A stretch of DNA of 64,000 nt from Hyphomicrobiales bacterium (lineage in GTDB: Bacteria; Pseudomonadota; Alphaproteobacteria; Rhizobiales; Rhizobiaceae): NCBI GenBank assembly GCA_900472675.1, contig UCJA01000002.1, forward strand, positions 38,025 to 102,024, in the 5' to 3' direction. The notes beneath the pieces are model-generated. The model did no database searches. It worked only from the letters and a program-made list of their open reading frames with translations, and was not told the DNA's origin. Made by a program: the position numbers and the translations under genes. Of this stretch, positions 62,505 through 64,000 are shown piece by piece (position 1 is the stretch's first letter; every line of letters begins with the position of its first letter).

Positions 62505-63770
62505 ATGTCACATAGAATGGCGGTAACGGTGATCTGCGACGGCAATCGTCCGGATTTCGTAACCGACGAAACGACGCCGGTCATGGCATCGCTGAAGCGC
62601 GCCGGCACCTGGTTTGCCAACCAGCGTGGCATATTCCCGTCCGCAACGCGCGCCTCATCCGCGTCGATTGCGACCGGAAGTCATCCGCTTTCCCATGGGC
62701 TGAGGGGCAATTGCATGGGCCTGCCGATCGACGGCGGGTTCGAATTTCACGATGCGGGCAAGCCCGAGTTCTTCGACACCTTTCGCCAGCATTACGGCCG
62801 GATGCTGGCGCGTCCTGCGGTCTCGGAGCGCGTTTCGGGGCTTCACGGGGCCATCATCGCCTCGAATGTCTCACCGGGTGCTGCCTTCTTCCACGACAGC
62901 TACAGCCATGCGCACATGTATCACCGCGAACTGTGCTACGCGCCAGGCCGCATGCCGACCGGCGAGACGATGAAAACCTCTGCCGGCCATGAGGGCGATA
63001 CCGTCACCACGATGCGCTTCATTGAGGCCCTGCTGGAAAAGCGCCCGTCGTCCGCAACGCTATGGCTCTCGGAGCCGGACGTATCGATGCACGCAGCGCC
63101 GCTCGGCAGCGATGTGCATCTGGCCGCTCTGGCCGGCGCCGACCTTCTCGTCGGCCGTGTTGCCGAAGTTGTCGACCGGCTGCGCGATGAAGGCCACGAC
63201 GTTCTGTTCATTGTGGGGTCCGACCATGGCCACGAATCCGTCACCGAGGCGATCCCCGTCGAGCGGCGGTTGTTCGAGGCGGGCTTCAAAACCTCTCTCG
63301 AGGGACCCGACGTGCTCGTCGCGCCGCAGGGATGCGCCGCCTTCATTCATTTCGGCGGCGACTCCGCCACGCGTCGCGTCGAGGCCGCCGACTGGCTGCG
63401 CCAGCAGGCCTGGATCGGGGAGGTCTTCATGGGCGAGGATCTTGCAGCCCTTGGCCAGATCCCAGGCGACGACCTCATCGCCATCGACATGGCCAAGGCG
63501 GAGGGGACAAACATCAACGGCGTGCCGGGACTGTCGGCCATGGCGGTCCGGTTTGACGAGGAAATCGGCGAGGTGCGTCGCGACTGCGGCATGCATGGCG
63601 GACGCGGCCCCTACGAGACCAATCCGGTGCTCCTGATGGTCGGAGAAGGTTTCGAAGCCGGCCGTCTGGTTCAGGAGGAAAGCTCGATCACCGACATTGC
63701 GCCGAGCATCATCCGCCATCTCGCCCTGCCGGAGACGGACATGGACGGCCGGGCGTTGCAGCAGAATTAG
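62505..63770 (+). CDS. NPP/alkaline-phosphatase superfamily phosphodiesterase
   Basis: This 421-residue protein matches the type I phosphodiesterase/nucleotide pyrophosphatase family. Asp12 (ICDGNRPD) and Thr48 in FPSATRAS are the likely metal ligand and nucleophile. LSEPDVSMHAAP, GSDHGHES and GMHGG supply the other metal-binding Asp/His residues. It lacks a signal peptide, unlike most secreted NPP enzymes. As last gene of the operon it is the third hydrolase of a different fold acting on the same pathway. Sulfatase or phosphonoacetate-hydrolase-like activity cannot be excluded. Confidence 0.82.
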   Translation: MSHRMAVTVICDGNRPDFVTDETTPVMASLKRAGTWFANQRGIFPSATRASSASIATGSHPLSHGLRGNCMGLPIDGGFEFHDAGKPEFFDTFRQHYGRMLARPAVSERVSGLHGAIIASNVSPGAAFFHDSYSHAHMYHRELCYAPGRMPTGETMKTSAGHEGDTVTTMRFIEALLEKRPSSATLWLSEPDVSMHAAPLGSDVHLAALAGADLLVGRVAEVVDRLRDEGHDVLFIVGSDHGHESVTEAIPVERRLFEAGFKTSLEGPDVLVAPQGCAAFIHFGGDSATRRVEAADWLRQQAWIGEVFMGEDLAALGQIPGDDLIAIDMAKAEGTNINGVPGLSAMAVRFDEEIGEVRRDCGMHGGRGPYETNPVLLMVGEGFEAGRLVQEESSITDIAPSIIRHLALPETDMDGRALQQN

Positions 63771-63779
63771 ACTGTTCGA

Positions 63780-63962
63780 GTGTCCAGGCGCGAAATTCGC
63801 GTCGTCTCGGTCGATCCTTCGACGCTCCGCTCCGCCCGAAAGATCGCGCTGGCTTCCGGCGGCAGGCAGAAGCTTGCCGCGACCATGGCCGCATTGAAAC
63901 TTCTGCCCCCGCATGTGCTTCTGACCGACGGGCAGGTCGCCGAAAGTCTTCTGGTCGACTGA
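63780..63962 (+). CDS. Possible small protein of unknown function
   Basis: A GTG-initiated frame of 60 codons follows the phosphodiesterase gene by nine bases. It reads VVSVDPSTLRSARKIALASGG and ALKLLPPHVLLTDGQ. No ribosome site or known domain is visible. It could be the end of the operon, a remnant of a larger gene, or not coding. The last 38 bases of the window show nothing. Confidence 0.25.
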   Translation: MSRREIRVVSVDPSTLRSARKIALASGGRQKLAATMAALKLLPPHVLLTDGQVAESLLVD

Positions 63963-64000
63963 CAGGCTGGTGCAGGGCCGGTGACCTGAGACCCAAAACT

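Noticed and set aside
1..64000. Mobile elements, tRNA or rRNA genes, CRISPR arrays, plasmid origins
   Set aside because: No transposase, integrase, Rep/Par protein, regular repeat-spacer array or tRNA-like fold was recognised on reading both strands.

Overview
The window looks like accessory DNA, perhaps from a large plasmid or chromid, of a Rhizobiaceae-type alphaproteobacterium. It is GC-rich and densely packed with ATGA and TGATG stop/start overlaps. Its content is almost all uptake and catabolism: three dipeptide-family ABC importers, one ribose-type importer, one Ugp-type importer, four enolase-superfamily enzymes and many local regulators (LacI, GntR, SorC, LysR). I saw no rRNA, tRNA, transposase, integrase or CRISPR array. 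The species cannot be fixed from sequence reading alone.

Layout, 0-26 kb. The left edge cuts a PIG-L-type deacetylase, followed by an EamA exporter. A MFS carrier and a sugar-acid dehydratase (2.0-4.5 kb, minus strand) face a LacI regulator across a perfect 20-bp palindrome. A GntR/NTF2-like pair (5.8-6.9 kb) is divergent from a gamma-glutamyltransferase and a complete glutathione/dipeptide-type importer (7.1-14.5 kb). ribB sits behind a clear FMN riboswitch (14.6-15.5 kb). Two divergent operons (15.6-21.5 kb minus; 21.7-26.0 kb plus) encode a ribose-type importer, two SDR dehydrogenases, triosephosphate isomerase, a split two-subunit transketolase, a FGGY kinase and a SorC/EryD-type regulator. 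This set fits a polyol or branched-pentose pathway of the apulose type. Two matching 32-bp operator-like sites lie between the operons.

Layout, 26-48 kb. A LysR regulator faces a MFS carrier plus a mandelate-racemase-subgroup enzyme. A six-gene minus-strand operon (29.5-37.7 kb) carries a dipeptide-type importer, D-mannonate dehydratase and a galactonate-dehydratase-like enzyme, with a divergent GntR. Stand-alone units follow: a GH15 glucosidase/trehalase-like enzyme, a RND efflux adaptor and pump, a gluconate 5-dehydrogenase and a Prc/Tsp protease.

Layout, 48-64 kb. This is the most interesting part. Two adjacent plus-strand loci appear to be PhoB-controlled. The first (48.6-53.7 kb) is a Ugp-type importer plus a GpdQ-like phosphodiesterase, preceded by a PHO box of two half-sites with a plausible -10 ten bases downstream. 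The second (54.5-63.8 kb) has a PhnF-like GntR regulator, a full dipeptide-family importer, and three apparently cytoplasmic phosphoesterases of different folds: a GDPD, a calcineurin-like enzyme and an NPP/alkaline-phosphatase-like enzyme. It is preceded by four GTCAT-type half-sites at exact 11-bp spacing and then an 18-bp perfect palindrome over the predicted transcription start. The inferred function is import of an intact phosphodiester under phosphate limitation, hydrolysis inside the cell, and substrate-specific gating by the GntR protein. Its architecture parallels the agrocinopine (acc) operon of Ti plasmids, but with a different regulator and different phosphatases.
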